Counted from the first letter of the stretch, positions 41,158 to 49,374 are shown. The stretch is DNA of 64,000 nucleotides from Neobacillus sp. WH10 (GCF_030123405.1 NZ_CP126110.1:5146001-5210000), one strand, 5' to 3'. Notes: a model not told the origin generated them from the letters alone. Translations and numbers: made by a program.

Positions 41158-43008
41158 ATGGGAAAGATGGTAAAAAAGTTTCTTTTAATTACTATTATTT
41201 TAATAGTGTCTATACCTGCTAATCTAACGGTATATCAAGGGAATTTTCTAGGATTACAAAGTGTCAGTGTTAAAGCTGCAACACTAAATGGATGGGTGTT
41301 TAGTGGAAACTTTTGGTATTATTATGTGAATGGTGTGAAACAAATAGGTTGGCAATCTATTAATGGCAAGTGGTATTATTTAGATCCTTCTTCAGGTGCA
41401 ATGAAAACAGGTTGGCTAAAAGATGGCGAAAGATGGTATTACTTTGATTCAACAGGTGCTATGTTAACAGGTTGGCAATCTATTAATGGCAAGTGGTACT
41501 ATTTATTGCCAACAGCAACTAATGAAAATGAAAAAGTCGGTCAGATGAAAACAGGTTGGCTAAAAGATGGCGAAAGATGGTATTACTTTGATTCAACAGG
41601 TGCTATGTTAACAGGTTGGCAATTTATTAATGGCAAGTGGTACTATTTATTGCCAACAGCAGCTAATGAAAATGAAAAAATCGGTCAGATGAAAACAGGT
41701 TGGCTAAAAGCTGGCGAAAGATGGTATTACTTTGATTCAACAGGTGCTATGTTAACAGGTTGGTTAACATTAAATAACGAAATTTATTATCTTAATACTA
41801 GTGGTGTTATGGTAACTGGAATGCAGTACATAGAAGATAAAAGAAAGTGGTTTCAATTTAACGATTCAGGTCAACTTATTAAGAAACAAGGATGGCAGAC
41901 TCTTAATGGCCGTCAAGTTTATTATGATTTAGACGATTATGGGTTACTTACTAACAGATGGTACTTTGTAGATAATCAATGGCGTGAATTTGATTATAAT
42001 GGTTATTTAGTAGTAACACCAAATGATAGTGTTACACTAGGCGAGCTTGAAAAAGCGTTATTGGATTATTTTTCACAGAATAATATGCCATATAAAGTAG
42101 GTACACCAGAGTACAGTCAATACTTAATAAAGCAACTAGAGCAACATGATGATCCAAAATTGGCTAGACATCCACAATATACGCTCATACTGGCATATGC
42201 AGCTGAGTATTTACATGAACAGACACTCGCTAAAAGCCAGAGTACCAGCTCAAATGATATGAATAAGACAACTATGGCAAAAACCCAAATGGATACGGAA
42301 CAAACCTTTAATATGAATGAGGTTGCTAATAAAACTATTAAACAGATAAAAGAAGAAATTGCGTTAGAAGATGAAGAAGTTCAACAACAAATCGAAAATA
42401 AGCAAAAAAATACCACGAATTCGATTACAACTATGGGTGTAGTAGATCCTTATCCATATGATGCAAATGCAGCAGTTAATTATGCTTTAAAGTGGGCTTT
42501 GTACCGAAATTTGGATTATAGAGACTACGATCCTATTGGTTCAGATTGCACTAACTTTGTTTCACAAGCAGTTTATGCAGGTGGCAAAGGTATGGTGGTT
42601 TCTCCAGGAATTGATTTATTCAGTCCTTGGGTTATTGATAAAGATAATTATTGGTTTACTGTCAAGGTCCCTATAGCTCTTGGTATAGTCGATATTAAAT
42701 CAAGTGCATCATGGGTTAATGTAGAAGCTTTTTATAAATATTGGGCACCACGTGTTAACTATGTTGAGGAAACTTGGAGTCCTATGCAAATTTATTATGA
42801 TGCACGACCTGGAGATGTTCTCCAGTATAGATATGCTGGATCTGGTCGAAGGTGGCATAGTTTATTTGTTACAGGTAAGGATACTAATTTAAGAACTTTA
42901 TATATTAGCCAACATGTTACAGATAGAAGAAATTACGACTATGGTAAAATTAATAAAGATAAAAATGGAGATTCGAAGTGGATATACTTAAGATTTACTG
43001 CAAACTAA
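41158..43008 (+). CDS. secreted choline-binding-repeat protein with Amidase_6 domain
   Basis: 616 residues. Signal peptide ends near VSVKAA (~40). Residues ~42-285 are about ten CW_binding/choline-binding-type repeats (GWQSINGKWYYLxxxxGxM-TGW), which bind teichoic-acid choline or other wall polymers. Residues ~300-430 are a charged linker. The C-terminal ~180 residues (YDANAAVNYALKWALYRNLDY, GSDCTNFVSQAVYAGG, SASWVNVEAFYKYW, RPGDVLQY, WHSLFVTG) are Amidase_6 with a probable catalytic Cys and His. Three near-identical 144-bp DNA repeats start at 41401, 41545 and 41689. Choline-binding-like repeats are unusual in Bacillus and suggest transfer. GGAGGTCTATT precedes the ATG. Confidence 0.88.
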   Translation: MGKMVKKFLLITIILIVSIPANLTVYQGNFLGLQSVSVKAATLNGWVFSGNFWYYYVNGVKQIGWQSINGKWYYLDPSSGAMKTGWLKDGERWYYFDSTGAMLTGWQSINGKWYYLLPTATNENEKVGQMKTGWLKDGERWYYFDSTGAMLTGWQFINGKWYYLLPTAANENEKIGQMKTGWLKAGERWYYFDSTGAMLTGWLTLNNEIYYLNTSGVMVTGMQYIEDKRKWFQFNDSGQLIKKQGWQTLNGRQVYYDLDDYGLLTNRWYFVDNQWREFDYNGYLVVTPNDSVTLGELEKALLDYFSQNNMPYKVGTPEYSQYLIKQLEQHDDPKLARHPQYTLILAYAAEYLHEQTLAKSQSTSSNDMNKTTMAKTQMDTEQTFNMNEVANKTIKQIKEEIALEDEEVQQQIENKQKNTTNSITTMGVVDPYPYDANAAVNYALKWALYRNLDYRDYDPIGSDCTNFVSQAVYAGGKGMVVSPGIDLFSPWVIDKDNYWFTVKVPIALGIVDIKSSASWVNVEAFYKYWAPRVNYVEETWSPMQIYYDARPGDVLQYRYAGSGRRWHSLFVTGKDTNLRTLYISQHVTDRRNYDYGKINKDKNGDSKWIYLRFTAN

Positions 43009-43043
43009 ATAATCACTACTCTTTATAATTTTTCCGTCAGTAT

Positions 43044-43077
43044 AAAAATAGGCTGCTCACATTGGCAGCCTATTTTT
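43044..43077. terminator. bidirectional terminator
   Basis: AAAAATAGGCTGC pairs with GCAGCCTATTTTT between two convergent genes. Confidence 0.85.
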
Positions 43078-43097
43078 ATATATATTTTTAATATAAT

Positions 43098-43418
43098 TTA
43101 TTCATCTTCAAATATATATATGAAATTTTCACCGGTATGCTTAACAACTATCACTTCTCTATCGTTTTTTTTAAAAACGGTGGAATCACCTTCATGAGCG
43201 ACTTTTTTCCAACCATTAAACCATAATGTTAAGGAATATAGAATGCCGGTTGAAGAATATTTAAAATCTTTAGAATTTTCATCTTCAATATATTTTGCTA
43301 GAAGAGGAACAGGAAACTCCTTAATTTTAGATTCTTTACCAAGACTAAAATAAAAAAAAATTCCTACTAATAACGTTATAAGAAAAAATATTAGAATGTT
43401 TTTTCTTTTTATCATCAC
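43098..43418 (-). CDS. small membrane-anchored protein, unknown
   Basis: 106 residues: one N-terminal anchor (ILIFFLITLLVGIFFYF) and an extracytoplasmic domain of about 80 residues (FPVPLLAKYIEDENSKDFKY, FKKNDREVIVVKHTGENFIY). Convergent with the amidase gene, sharing its terminator. No family recognised. Confidence 0.6.
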   Translation of the reverse strand: MMIKRKNILIFFLITLLVGIFFYFSLGKESKIKEFPVPLLAKYIEDENSKDFKYSSTGILYSLTLWFNGWKKVAHEGDSTVFKKNDREVIVVKHTGENFIYIFEDE

Positions 43419-43538
43419 TAATTTCCAGCTCCATTTCTTTTATCTTAATTATAGAACTATATTATTTTAACTATCAACTTGTTTCTTTAAATCCTATTGC
43501 TTATTGCTATCCTGCTTCAATAAAAGGGCCTTGGAACT

Positions 43539-44201
43539 CTAAATAGTTTTTAATTTAAATGATGAACTACTCACCTTTATTGGTAAGTATTCTGTCTTTT
43601 TAGGCTCAAACATTTTTACTAGGTGTTCAATGTGCGGCACTTGGTGAAATTTTATAAAGGGGCTATCGATTTTGTATAGTGTATCTGTAATCATAATCAC
43701 GGCCGGGAATACCTTTTTGTTTTGCGGCTGCCACGCTTCTTGTTTCCATTCGTTGCTAAGGTAATAATCCTCATATCGTTTCACCTTCTCTTCCATCACT
43801 TTATCCGAATAGATTGAACGTTGGATTTCCACAAAGAACGGCCCTCTCTTCCATAACATAAAGGCATCCGGTTCCATATACCCTTTTCCGTACTTAGGCT
43901 CGACTATGAAGTATTTAGGTGACTCATATTTGATCAGGCTTTTATAGAATTCAGCAATTTTCAAGAAATGCGGTATCTTTGTGGAGTCCTTCTTGATCGG
44001 AGACGGTGAAGCGAAATAGATATAGGGTAACTGCTTAGTACTTACCTCAATATATCCATCTCTTCTCAATCGTTTCAGGACCGTATTACAGCACGTCACG
44101 GGCTGTTTGAGGCTATTAAAATGCAAATTGATGATGTCATCCCTAGTAAGGCATCTAAAACGCTGCAGGTCATTTAAAATGGCCAGGTCTCTCTTTTTCA
44201 T
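43539..44201 (-). CDS. replication-relaxation family protein
   Basis: 220 residues: a winged-helix N-terminus (ILNDLQRFRCLTRDDIINLHF, CCNTVLKRLRRDGYIEV) followed by a nuclease-like domain (YMEPDAFMLWKRGPFFVEIQRS), the Replic_Relax (PF13814) architecture found on plasmids and integrative elements. Its ATG overlaps the TGA of an FtsK-like tail, an order typical of conjugative elements, so it is probably a relic of one. Confidence 0.8.
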   Translation of the reverse strand: MKKRDLAILNDLQRFRCLTRDDIINLHFNSLKQPVTCCNTVLKRLRRDGYIEVSTKQLPYIYFASPSPIKKDSTKIPHFLKIAEFYKSLIKYESPKYFIVEPKYGKGYMEPDAFMLWKRGPFFVEIQRSIYSDKVMEEKVKRYEDYYLSNEWKQEAWQPQNKKVFPAVIMITDTLYKIDSPFIKFHQVPHIEHLVKMFEPKKTEYLPIKVSSSSFKLKTI

Positions 44202-44327
44202 TCGTCCAACACCCCGAATACTCCATTTTCGTTTTCTTTTAAATCAATCACGTTGTTAAAAGCGTTTGTAGGCTGTTTAAAATGGCCTTTCTTTTTAGGA
44301 GACTTATAGCCTTCTAAAATCTTTTCG
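44198..44327 (-). pseudogene. C-terminal tail of an FtsK/SpoIIIE-like gene
   Basis: The minus frame reads GEKILEGYKSPKKKGHFKQP, TNAFNNVIDLKENENGVFGV, LDE and stop, overlapping the next ATG by four bases. It starts abruptly inside the HExxH gene's 3' end. The position before a Replic_Relax gene fits the element-encoded FtsK/SpoIIIE coupling ATPases, but the fragment itself is too short for a firm call. Confidence 0.45.
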
Positions 44328-44694
44328 CCCTATCTAGATCAAGGTCATCAATCCATTGATAATAATGCCCCATCTCGTGGGCAATAGAACCAAGAATTGC
44401 TGCAAGTGCATCATCTTGTCCGTTCTCTTCCAATAATTCTCTATAGTCACCTGTAGCTATTCTTATGTATGGTTCTTCTCTTTTATCGAAAGGTGCACAG
44501 AATGTTGCAGATACTAATTCATTAGTGAATTTATTTTTAATTTGATAGTCTTTTTTGAGGTAAACAACAACTCTAATGGGAAATTCAAATTCTTTTCTTA
44601 GCCATTTTGCAAACTCAAGACAAGCTCTTTTTACTTCTGGATGAACTCCTTGTTCGCATCTAATTCTTAATCCAGTCCTTGGGTAATCAGCCAT
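44314..44694 (-). CDS. HExxH putative zinc metalloprotease-like protein
   Basis: 126 residues: YPRTGLRIRCEQGVHPEVKR, VVVYLKKDYQIKNKFTNELV, YIRIATGDYRELLEENGQDD, and a zinc motif AHEMGHYYQW near residue 110. Metal-dependent hydrolase activity is inferred from HExxH. The ending DRAKRF differs from the decayed paralogue at 7520, and the DNA joins the FtsK-like tail here, so a few residues may have been replaced. Function unknown. Confidence 0.7.
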   Translation of the reverse strand: MADYPRTGLRIRCEQGVHPEVKRACLEFAKWLRKEFEFPIRVVVYLKKDYQIKNKFTNELVSATFCAPFDKREEPYIRIATGDYRELLEENGQDDALAAILGSIAHEMGHYYQWIDDLDLDRAKRF

Positions 44695-44755
44695 TTTCTC
44701 TGCCTCTTTTAATAGTTTCTACATATAATAGAATCAATATAAAAATACCTTTTCC

Positions 44756-44790
44756 TTCTTCAACTATGCTACCATTTAGTTAAATAACAA
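44756..44790 (+). repeat. HDR half-element (DR1)
   Basis: CTTCTTCAACTATGCTACC then ATTTAGTTAAATAAC. Confidence 0.6.
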
Positions 44791-44881
44791 AATTAGTCGG
44801 AAATGGTTGCCGTTAAAGGATTATTTACACAGAATTAAGAATATAAAGTAATAAAAGTCAGAAAAACTGGAGAGTGGCGAC

Positions 44882-45351
44882 ATGATTCATGATATTAAGG
44901 AATATGTAAAATATTTAGATGGATGCAATATCTGAAAGCAATACCTAATGAACTCCTAGATTGGAAGCCTTCTGAAGATAAATTTTCTACAGGTGATTTA
45001 TTGCGACATATCGCATCATCTCGATTGATGTTTCTTGGTATATTTGAACATGGTTCCTGGACATACACAGGGCATGATACTGGTAAGGGGTCTTCTCTTG
45101 AGGATATTTCCAATTATTTAGAAGCATGTCAGATTAAACTAACAGAGGGTCTATTACAAGTTGGCAACGATTTGTTGACAAAAAAGGTTTTAACCCTTCA
45201 TGGTCATGAAGTTAGTGTGTGGAGAATACTTATGGCAATTCCTGAACATGAAATCCATCATCGTGGACAAATCTCTACATATTTACAAATGAACAAAATT
45301 GAACCACCTCAAATTTTCGGATTAAAAATTGAGCAAGTTAAAACATTATAA
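44882..45351 (+). pseudogene. DinB family protein, N-terminal frameshift
   Basis: ATG 44882 after GGAGAGTGG begins MIHDIKEYVKYLDG; the frame then breaks and the protein continues from 44923 as MQYLKAIPNELLDWKPSEDK. The DinB pattern is clear: LLRHIASSRLMFLG, HGHEVSVWRIL, and PEHEIHHRGQISTYLQM with three metal-ligand His. Only ~15 N-terminal residues are affected, so a shorter protein starting at 44923 might still be made, although no ribosome binding site is evident there. Confidence 0.75.
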
Positions 45352-45363
45352 TTTTATGAACGT

Positions 45364-45400
45364 GCTTTGGACATAACCGTTTATCCAAAGCTTTATTTTT
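45364..45400 (+). terminator. Rho-independent terminator
   Basis: GCTTTGGA pairs with TCCAAAGC, then TTTATTTTT, after the DinB gene. Confidence 0.75.
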
Positions 45401-45406
45401 ATGTCT

Positions 45407-45450
45407 TGTTACACTAAACTGCTCTTTAGTTTAATTACAATATTTCACAA
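45407..45450 (+). repeat. HDR half-element
   Basis: TTGTTACACTAAACTGCTC, TTTAGTTTAATTACAATATT, TCACAA. Confidence 0.55.
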
Positions 45451-45452
45451 AG

Positions 45453-45486
45453 AAAAAAGAACTTTCATTTAATGAAAGCCCTTTTT
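45453..45486 (-). terminator. Rho-independent terminator
   Basis: CTTTCATT pairs with AATGAAAG; minus-strand side ends in TTCTTTTTTC. Confidence 0.65.
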
Positions 45487-45526
45487 GTGGCATAGAGTAT
45501 AGGTTCGAGTTTCTTTAATAACACGC

Positions 45527-46462
45527 TTAGTTTTTTACACATTTGATAGGATCAATTCTGATGGATTCCCAGTTTCCTTCAGAATCCTTTTTAAATTGAG
45601 AAATTAATACATCTGTATCATTTGTTAATTGATAAAAGATAAACCGATAATCGGCTCCATCCGTACCAATATAATTAATGGTTTTGACGTAACCATCTTG
45701 TTTAGTAGGCAGCTGTTTTTTTATTAACTTGCACCAGTTTCCATACATAATACCAACGACTGCTTCCGCATCATGCTGCCAGAGATGATAGGGTGCACAT
45801 AGGAAGTCCTCTCCGTACAATTTCATCTGGTCAATTTTATACAGGTTTTGAACTTTTTTTAATTGGACATAGCCGTAATAATAAGCAAAATAGGTGACAC
45901 CTTTTGATGAACCTTCGATGCTTTCTAGCTCAATGAAATAAGGAACAATGCCTTTTTCATCAGGAAGTCTGTTCATCTTAATTAAATTAAGATGTCCAAT
46001 TCCAGCAAACGACTGAAGATATTCATTATAGGAAACCCTTTTGTGATAGTCTTTAGTAAAAAAGTTATAAGCAATTGGATAGGGCAACTTTGCCATCCCC
46101 ACAGTTCCGCACCCACCCAACTGGTTTTGAGTGAGGTTTTCTGCCTCTCTTAATATACTAAAGTAGTTTAAAACAATTTCATCAGGAGTCCGAGTTAATG
46201 TTGCAGGGAGTTTAATTTCTTTGTAGTTTTTTTCATAATAGGGATCAAAAAATTGGATGTTCTTGACAAGGGTATTTTTAATAGGGAGGCGGGAAGGACG
46301 AAAGTATTTCTCGGCATCACTGGTACTTATTAACGAAGTTTGGTTTCGTTCAACTGGTTGACCAAATATTTGCGGTTCGTATTGAGATCCCATAACGAGA
46401 GTCAATTTTTTTCTGGGATAATGATTGAACGTCCGATTTATCCATTTTGTAAAGTGTTTCAA
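45527..46462 (-). CDS. hypothetical protein
   Basis: 311 residues from TTG 46462 after GGGGGGAG. No signal peptide or membrane span. Recognisable only as a soluble globular protein: LPATLTRTPDEIVLNYFSIL near residue 80, GGCGTVGMAKLPYPIAYNFF, and a C-terminal WESIRIDPIKCVKN. Two isolated Cys. It could be a virulence- or sporulation-associated hypothetical; no family is recognised. Single-gene module. Confidence 0.65.
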   Translation of the reverse strand: MKHFTKWINRTFNHYPRKKLTLVMGSQYEPQIFGQPVERNQTSLISTSDAEKYFRPSRLPIKNTLVKNIQFFDPYYEKNYKEIKLPATLTRTPDEIVLNYFSILREAENLTQNQLGGCGTVGMAKLPYPIAYNFFTKDYHKRVSYNEYLQSFAGIGHLNLIKMNRLPDEKGIVPYFIELESIEGSSKGVTYFAYYYGYVQLKKVQNLYKIDQMKLYGEDFLCAPYHLWQHDAEAVVGIMYGNWCKLIKKQLPTKQDGYVKTINYIGTDGADYRFIFYQLTNDTDVLISQFKKDSEGNWESIRIDPIKCVKN

Positions 46463-46566
46463 TTAGACTCCCCCCTTCAAGAATATACTGTTTTACCTTA
46501 TTCACTTTTTTGCAAGATTATTAATATTTATGATATTTTAAAAGTAGCCACTAAAGTAGAATCGGA

Positions 46567-46594
46567 CCTCCATTCTTGCGCCCATTAGTTTAAG
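46567..46594 (+). repeat. HDR half-element (DR2)
   Basis: CCTCCATTCTTGCGCCC then ATTAGTTTAAG. Confidence 0.5.
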
Positions 46595-46619
46595 ATGAAT
46601 TATTGTAGTTGGGAGAAGA

Positions 46620-46790
46620 TTATTGATTTTTATTCCTTAATCCACTTTTATCCAGGTCATTTATTTTCAACAATAACTCAATAAGCAAAGAACATATAAT
46701 ACCAAATGCGATGAATCCTCCATAAATCCCCATTAAAAATAATCCATATCCCAAAAAACTCATAAGAATTACAAGAGATACAATACGCAT
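46620..46790 (-). CDS. small membrane protein, 56 residues
   Basis: ATG 46790 follows AGGGGG by seven bases. Product MRIVSLVILMSFLGYGLFLM continues into GIYGGFIAFGIICSLLIELL and a charged tail DLDKSGLRNKNQ: two hydrophobic segments. It is related in layout to the gene at 48287. Function unknown. Confidence 0.65.
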   Translation of the reverse strand: MRIVSLVILMSFLGYGLFLMGIYGGFIAFGIICSLLIELLLKINDLDKSGLRNKNQ

Positions 46791-46858
46791 ATGCAATCCC
46801 CCTTCTACAAAAAAGTATTACTCTAATTTATGTTGAGGAATAAAGGTTTAGGAGGATA

Positions 46859-46938
46859 ATCTTCAACTAATCTGCCCCGATTGGAACAAGAAAAAAAGTC
46901 GCCGCAGCGACCGTATTTAAGCACCCGTTTATTCAACA
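46859..46938 (+). repeat. HDR element, full copy
   Basis: ATCTTCAACTAATCTGCCCC, hairpin GTCGCC-GCA-GCGAC, then TTAAGCACCCG and TTTATTCAAC. Confidence 0.8.
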
Positions 46939-46960
46939 AAATATGAATCATTACAACCTG

Positions 46961-47308
46961 TTATTTTTCCCATAGCTCAACTAGTCTACCTTCAGGATCT
47001 TCAATCCAAATAAACTTACCAAATTCACTAATCTCTTTTTCCTTTACAAGAGGTACACCAATTTGTTCCAGATGTTTAATAGTCTCGTTTAGATTATCAA
47101 CTTGGAAATTTAACATCACTTGCTGTTCTGTTGGGAAATAGCTGTCATCTTCAGTAAAGAAAGAAAAGATAGTTTCATTTCCTGAATGGGGTTTGATAAT
47201 AGTCCCATTCCAATTTTCTATTTCAATCTTCAACACTTCACTGTACCATTTTTTTATAGCATCTAGATTTTTAGTCCTCCAAAATATTCCCCCGAAACCT
47301 TTTATCAT
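46961..47308 (-). CDS. VOC family protein
   Basis: 115 residues from ATG 47308 (GAGGGAG nine bases upstream). One VOC fold: IKGFGGIFWRTKNLDAIKKW, SFFTEDDSYFPTEQQVMLNF, FIWIEDPEGRLVELWEK. The first metal His of glyoxalases is absent (GIFWRT), so it may bind ligand rather than metal. Single-gene module directly next to another VOC module at 47496. Confidence 0.85.
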   Translation of the reverse strand: MIKGFGGIFWRTKNLDAIKKWYSEVLKIEIENWNGTIIKPHSGNETIFSFFTEDDSYFPTEQQVMLNFQVDNLNETIKHLEQIGVPLVKEKEISEFGKFIWIEDPEGRLVELWEK

Positions 47309-47386
47309 AATAATTATCTCCCTCACTTCTCTAATTTCATTAATTTTTCTACTAAATTAGAAATTCTAGAAATAAAAACAAATTCC

Positions 47387-47474
47387 TTCTTCCACTAACC
47401 TGCCAGTTACTTCAATAAGAAAAGCTACATAATGGCAGCTAAATCCTTAACTATAGCACCCGTTAATGAAATAA
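47387..47474 (+). repeat. HDR element, full copy
   Basis: CTTCTTCCACTAACCTGCC, AGTTACTTCAATAAG, hairpin AGCTACAT/ATGGCAGCT, then TTAACTATAGCACCCG. Confidence 0.8.
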
Positions 47475-47495
47475 GGTAATTTATTTATTATAATC

Positions 47496-47867
47496 TTACC
47501 AGTGTACTTGAAGTTTATTACCATTTGGGTCATAAAAGTGGAAAAAGGCATGACCATTATCTTCTTTTATATCCTCGACCTTAACTTGATTATCAATTAA
47601 GTGTTGATGAAATTTGGATAATTCTGGACTTGTAAAGCCAATGCTAAATTCTTGTTCATTATCAATTGTAAAATGTGCAAATGTTTCATCTTCGGTAGGA
47701 ACTAAGATAAGTAAGAAAGGTCCTTCATTTACTTTTAAAATCGCAAGTTCCTCAGTAATGTTTAATAACTGGAGCCCTAATACATCTCTATACCATTGTG
47801 CAGACAGTTCTAAATCTTTTACAGGAATTCTAATATAATGTACTTGTTCAATAAATGATTTACTCAT
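47496..47867 (-). CDS. VOC family protein
   Basis: 123 residues, one complete VOC fold: VHYIRIPVKDLELSAQWYRD, VLGLQLLNI, FAHFTIDNEQEFSIGF, GHAFFHFYDPNGNKLQVHW. His and Glu-type ligands are partly kept (VHYIRI, HFTI). Distinct in sequence from the neighbouring VOC gene. AAGGAGAGAAGGCT precedes the ATG. Single-gene module. Confidence 0.88.
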   Translation of the reverse strand: MSKSFIEQVHYIRIPVKDLELSAQWYRDVLGLQLLNITEELAILKVNEGPFLLILVPTEDETFAHFTIDNEQEFSIGFTSPELSKFHQHLIDNQVKVEDIKEDNGHAFFHFYDPNGNKLQVHW

Positions 47868-47928
47868 AGCCTTCTCTCCTTTATTTAATCTGGTATATCA
47901 AATAGTTCCCTTTCTATATACCTTTTTC

Positions 47929-48040
47929 CTTCCGATTATTGAATTAACCTGCCAGTTACTTCAATAAGAAAAGCCACCTAAATGGCAGCTGGATCTTCAA
48001 CTATTGCTACCCGTTACTTTAAGTACACTTTTTCACAATC
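47929..48040 (+). repeat. HDR element, full copy
   Basis: CCTTCCGATTATTGAATTAA, CCTGCCAGTTACTTCAATAA, hairpin GCCACCTAAATGGCAGC, then TTCAACTATTGCTACCCG, TTACTTTAAGTACACTT. Confidence 0.85.
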
Positions 48041-48072
48041 TTTTGCTTCCAACCATTCTGGTAAACCTCAAT

Positions 48073-48306
48073 CTACAAATCAAAAATTGCATTCAATACA
48101 TAAAGTAAAAGCAGTATAAAAAGACAAATGCTAACAGTAGCTGTCCCTATTTTATTATCATTTTGAGCTTCTCTATTCTGTTGTTTTATCTTTCTATATA
48201 TGCCTTGAACCTTATTTTTCTTTAGGTTATTAAGTTGACGGTCTTTGCCCACTGATTTCTCTCCCCTTAAAAAAGCTCTAACTAATTCATTCACCTCTTG
48301 AATCAT
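48073..48306 (-). CDS. small membrane protein, C-terminal anchor
   Basis: 77 residues: a basic helical N-terminal part (LNNLKKNKVQGIYRKIKQQN) and one C-terminal membrane segment (ATVSICLFILLLLYVLNAIF). Its start lies inside the end of the upstream gene (20-base overlap), so translation is probably coupled; GTG 48294 is an alternative start. Unknown function. Confidence 0.55.
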   Translation of the reverse strand: MIQEVNELVRAFLRGEKSVGKDRQLNNLKKNKVQGIYRKIKQQNREAQNDNKIGTATVSICLFILLLLYVLNAIFDL

Positions 48307-48481
48307 ACTTAGATAAAATTTTTAAAATTGATTTATTTAAATTATTTAGTAAATACAATCCTCTAAAAATACTACCCACAATAATACCAAAGGCAATAAC
48401 TCCACCGACCTGCGGGGGACCTATCATAAGTAATATGAACCCTAAAATTGTACTTAAAAGAATAGATAGAAACAAATACAT
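48287..48481 (-). CDS. small membrane protein
   Basis: 64 residues with two hydrophobic segments (LFLSILLSTILGFILLMIG, GGVIAFGIIVGSIFRGLYLL) and the tail LNKSILKILSKYDSRGE. Layout resembles the protein at 46620. First gene of an overlapping pair. Function unknown. Confidence 0.55.
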   Translation of the reverse strand: MYLFLSILLSTILGFILLMIGPPQVGGVIAFGIIVGSIFRGLYLLNNLNKSILKILSKYDSRGE

Positions 48482-48544
48482 AATAATCCTCTACTTTCAC
48501 GACATTTTATATTAGTTAATATTTCTTCTACAATTACGGAAACT

Positions 48545-48640
48545 CCTTCTCCAATTAAATTCACCGTTAGTAGAATAAAAAAAGGCTGCCATAATGACAG
48601 TCCTGATCTTCAACTCTTGCACCCGTTAGCTTAATAAGAA
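48545..48640 (+). repeat. HDR element, full copy
   Basis: CCTTCTCCAATTAAATTCACC, GTTAGTAGAATAAAAAAAGG, hairpin GGCTGCC/GACAGTCC, then TTCAACTCTTGCACCCG and TTAGCTTAATAAGAA. Confidence 0.85.
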
Positions 48641-48687
48641 TTTCTTTAATTGTTCATTCTAAGAGAAACATGGAATGGAGGATTTTT

Positions 48688-49083
48688 ATGAAAAAAAGCC
48701 TTTTAATATTGATTGCCTGCTTCTCTCTTTTCTCTTATTCACCTGTCAAAGCTGAAACCGTAACTAAAAATGATGTACAGTTGCGTGATGACTTGATTTT
48801 CATTATGCTTTATCCCTCAATTCAACAGGAATTGAAGAAGCAATATGGCGAAATCAAACAAAATATGTGTGGTAAAATAACCCAAATCAAGCAGCTGCCA
48901 ATAGGCAGTTACTTATTTAATGTCACAGTACAGGTAACAACATTTGAAGGTGCTCATGGTCCTCCCAATGATTTAATGACGATCACTTTTAGCAATGAAA
49001 AAACGATAGAGTGGCAGGCTATTGATTTCAAAAGAAGAAGGTTAAAGCCAAATGAAATAACTAAATGCAGGCATCCTTTGTAA
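48688..49083 (+). CDS. DUF3888 secreted protein
   Basis: 131 residues from ATG 48688 (GGAGGATTTTT upstream). Cleavable signal peptide (LLILIACFSLFSYSPVKAE), then a DUF3888 domain: DVQLRDDLIFIMLYPSIQQE, KKQYGEIKQNMCGKITQIK, NVTVQVTTFEGAHGPPNDLM. Two Cys (MCGK and the C-terminal KCRH) may bridge. Exported, unknown function. A related protein is encoded at 56009. Confidence 0.85.
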   Translation: MKKSLLILIACFSLFSYSPVKAETVTKNDVQLRDDLIFIMLYPSIQQELKKQYGEIKQNMCGKITQIKQLPIGSYLFNVTVQVTTFEGAHGPPNDLMTITFSNEKTIEWQAIDFKRRRLKPNEITKCRHPL

Positions 49084-49114
49084 AAAGGGTGTTTTTTTAT
49101 TCGGTTATATACTT

Positions 49115-49143
49115 AAGCTAAACTTGTACCGTTAGTCAAATAT
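49115..49143 (+). repeat. HDR half-element, degenerate
   Basis: AGCTAAACTTGTACCGTTAG then TCAAATATTG. Confidence 0.4.
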
Positions 49144-49179
49144 TGTTATTGAACATCATCTGTACTATGTACGTTTCCA

Positions 49180-49374
49180 TTATTCGATTACTATACTATA
49201 AGGAATATTAAGTTTATCCCAAACCCAAGCCTGAAAAATTCTATCCATTTCTATTTTTACTGCTTCATCATCCAAATTCTCCACAATACCTAATTCTTTA
49301 AAAGTAAATGTTTCTATCGCCTCTGTACCTTCATATTTTGAACTACTGAATGAAAAAGTAACTGTCTTACCCAT
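49180..49374 (-). CDS. small hypothetical protein, phage-like
   Basis: 64 residues: KTVTFSFSSSKYEGTEAIET, FTFKELGIVENLDDEAVKIE, IFQAWVWDKLNIPYSIVIE. The FTFEELGI...W.WD.I pattern is known from small proteins in Bacillus phages and genomes (DUF7167-like). Soluble. AGAAGGAGG precedes the ATG. Function unknown. Confidence 0.65.
   Translation of the reverse strand: MGKTVTFSFSSSKYEGTEAIETFTFKELGIVENLDDEAVKIEMDRIFQAWVWDKLNIPYSIVIE

Noticed and set aside
43494..43535. HDR copy between the gene at 43098 and the replication-relaxation gene
   Set aside because: Only TTATTGCTATCCTGCTTCAA is similar; too degenerate to list as a repeat.
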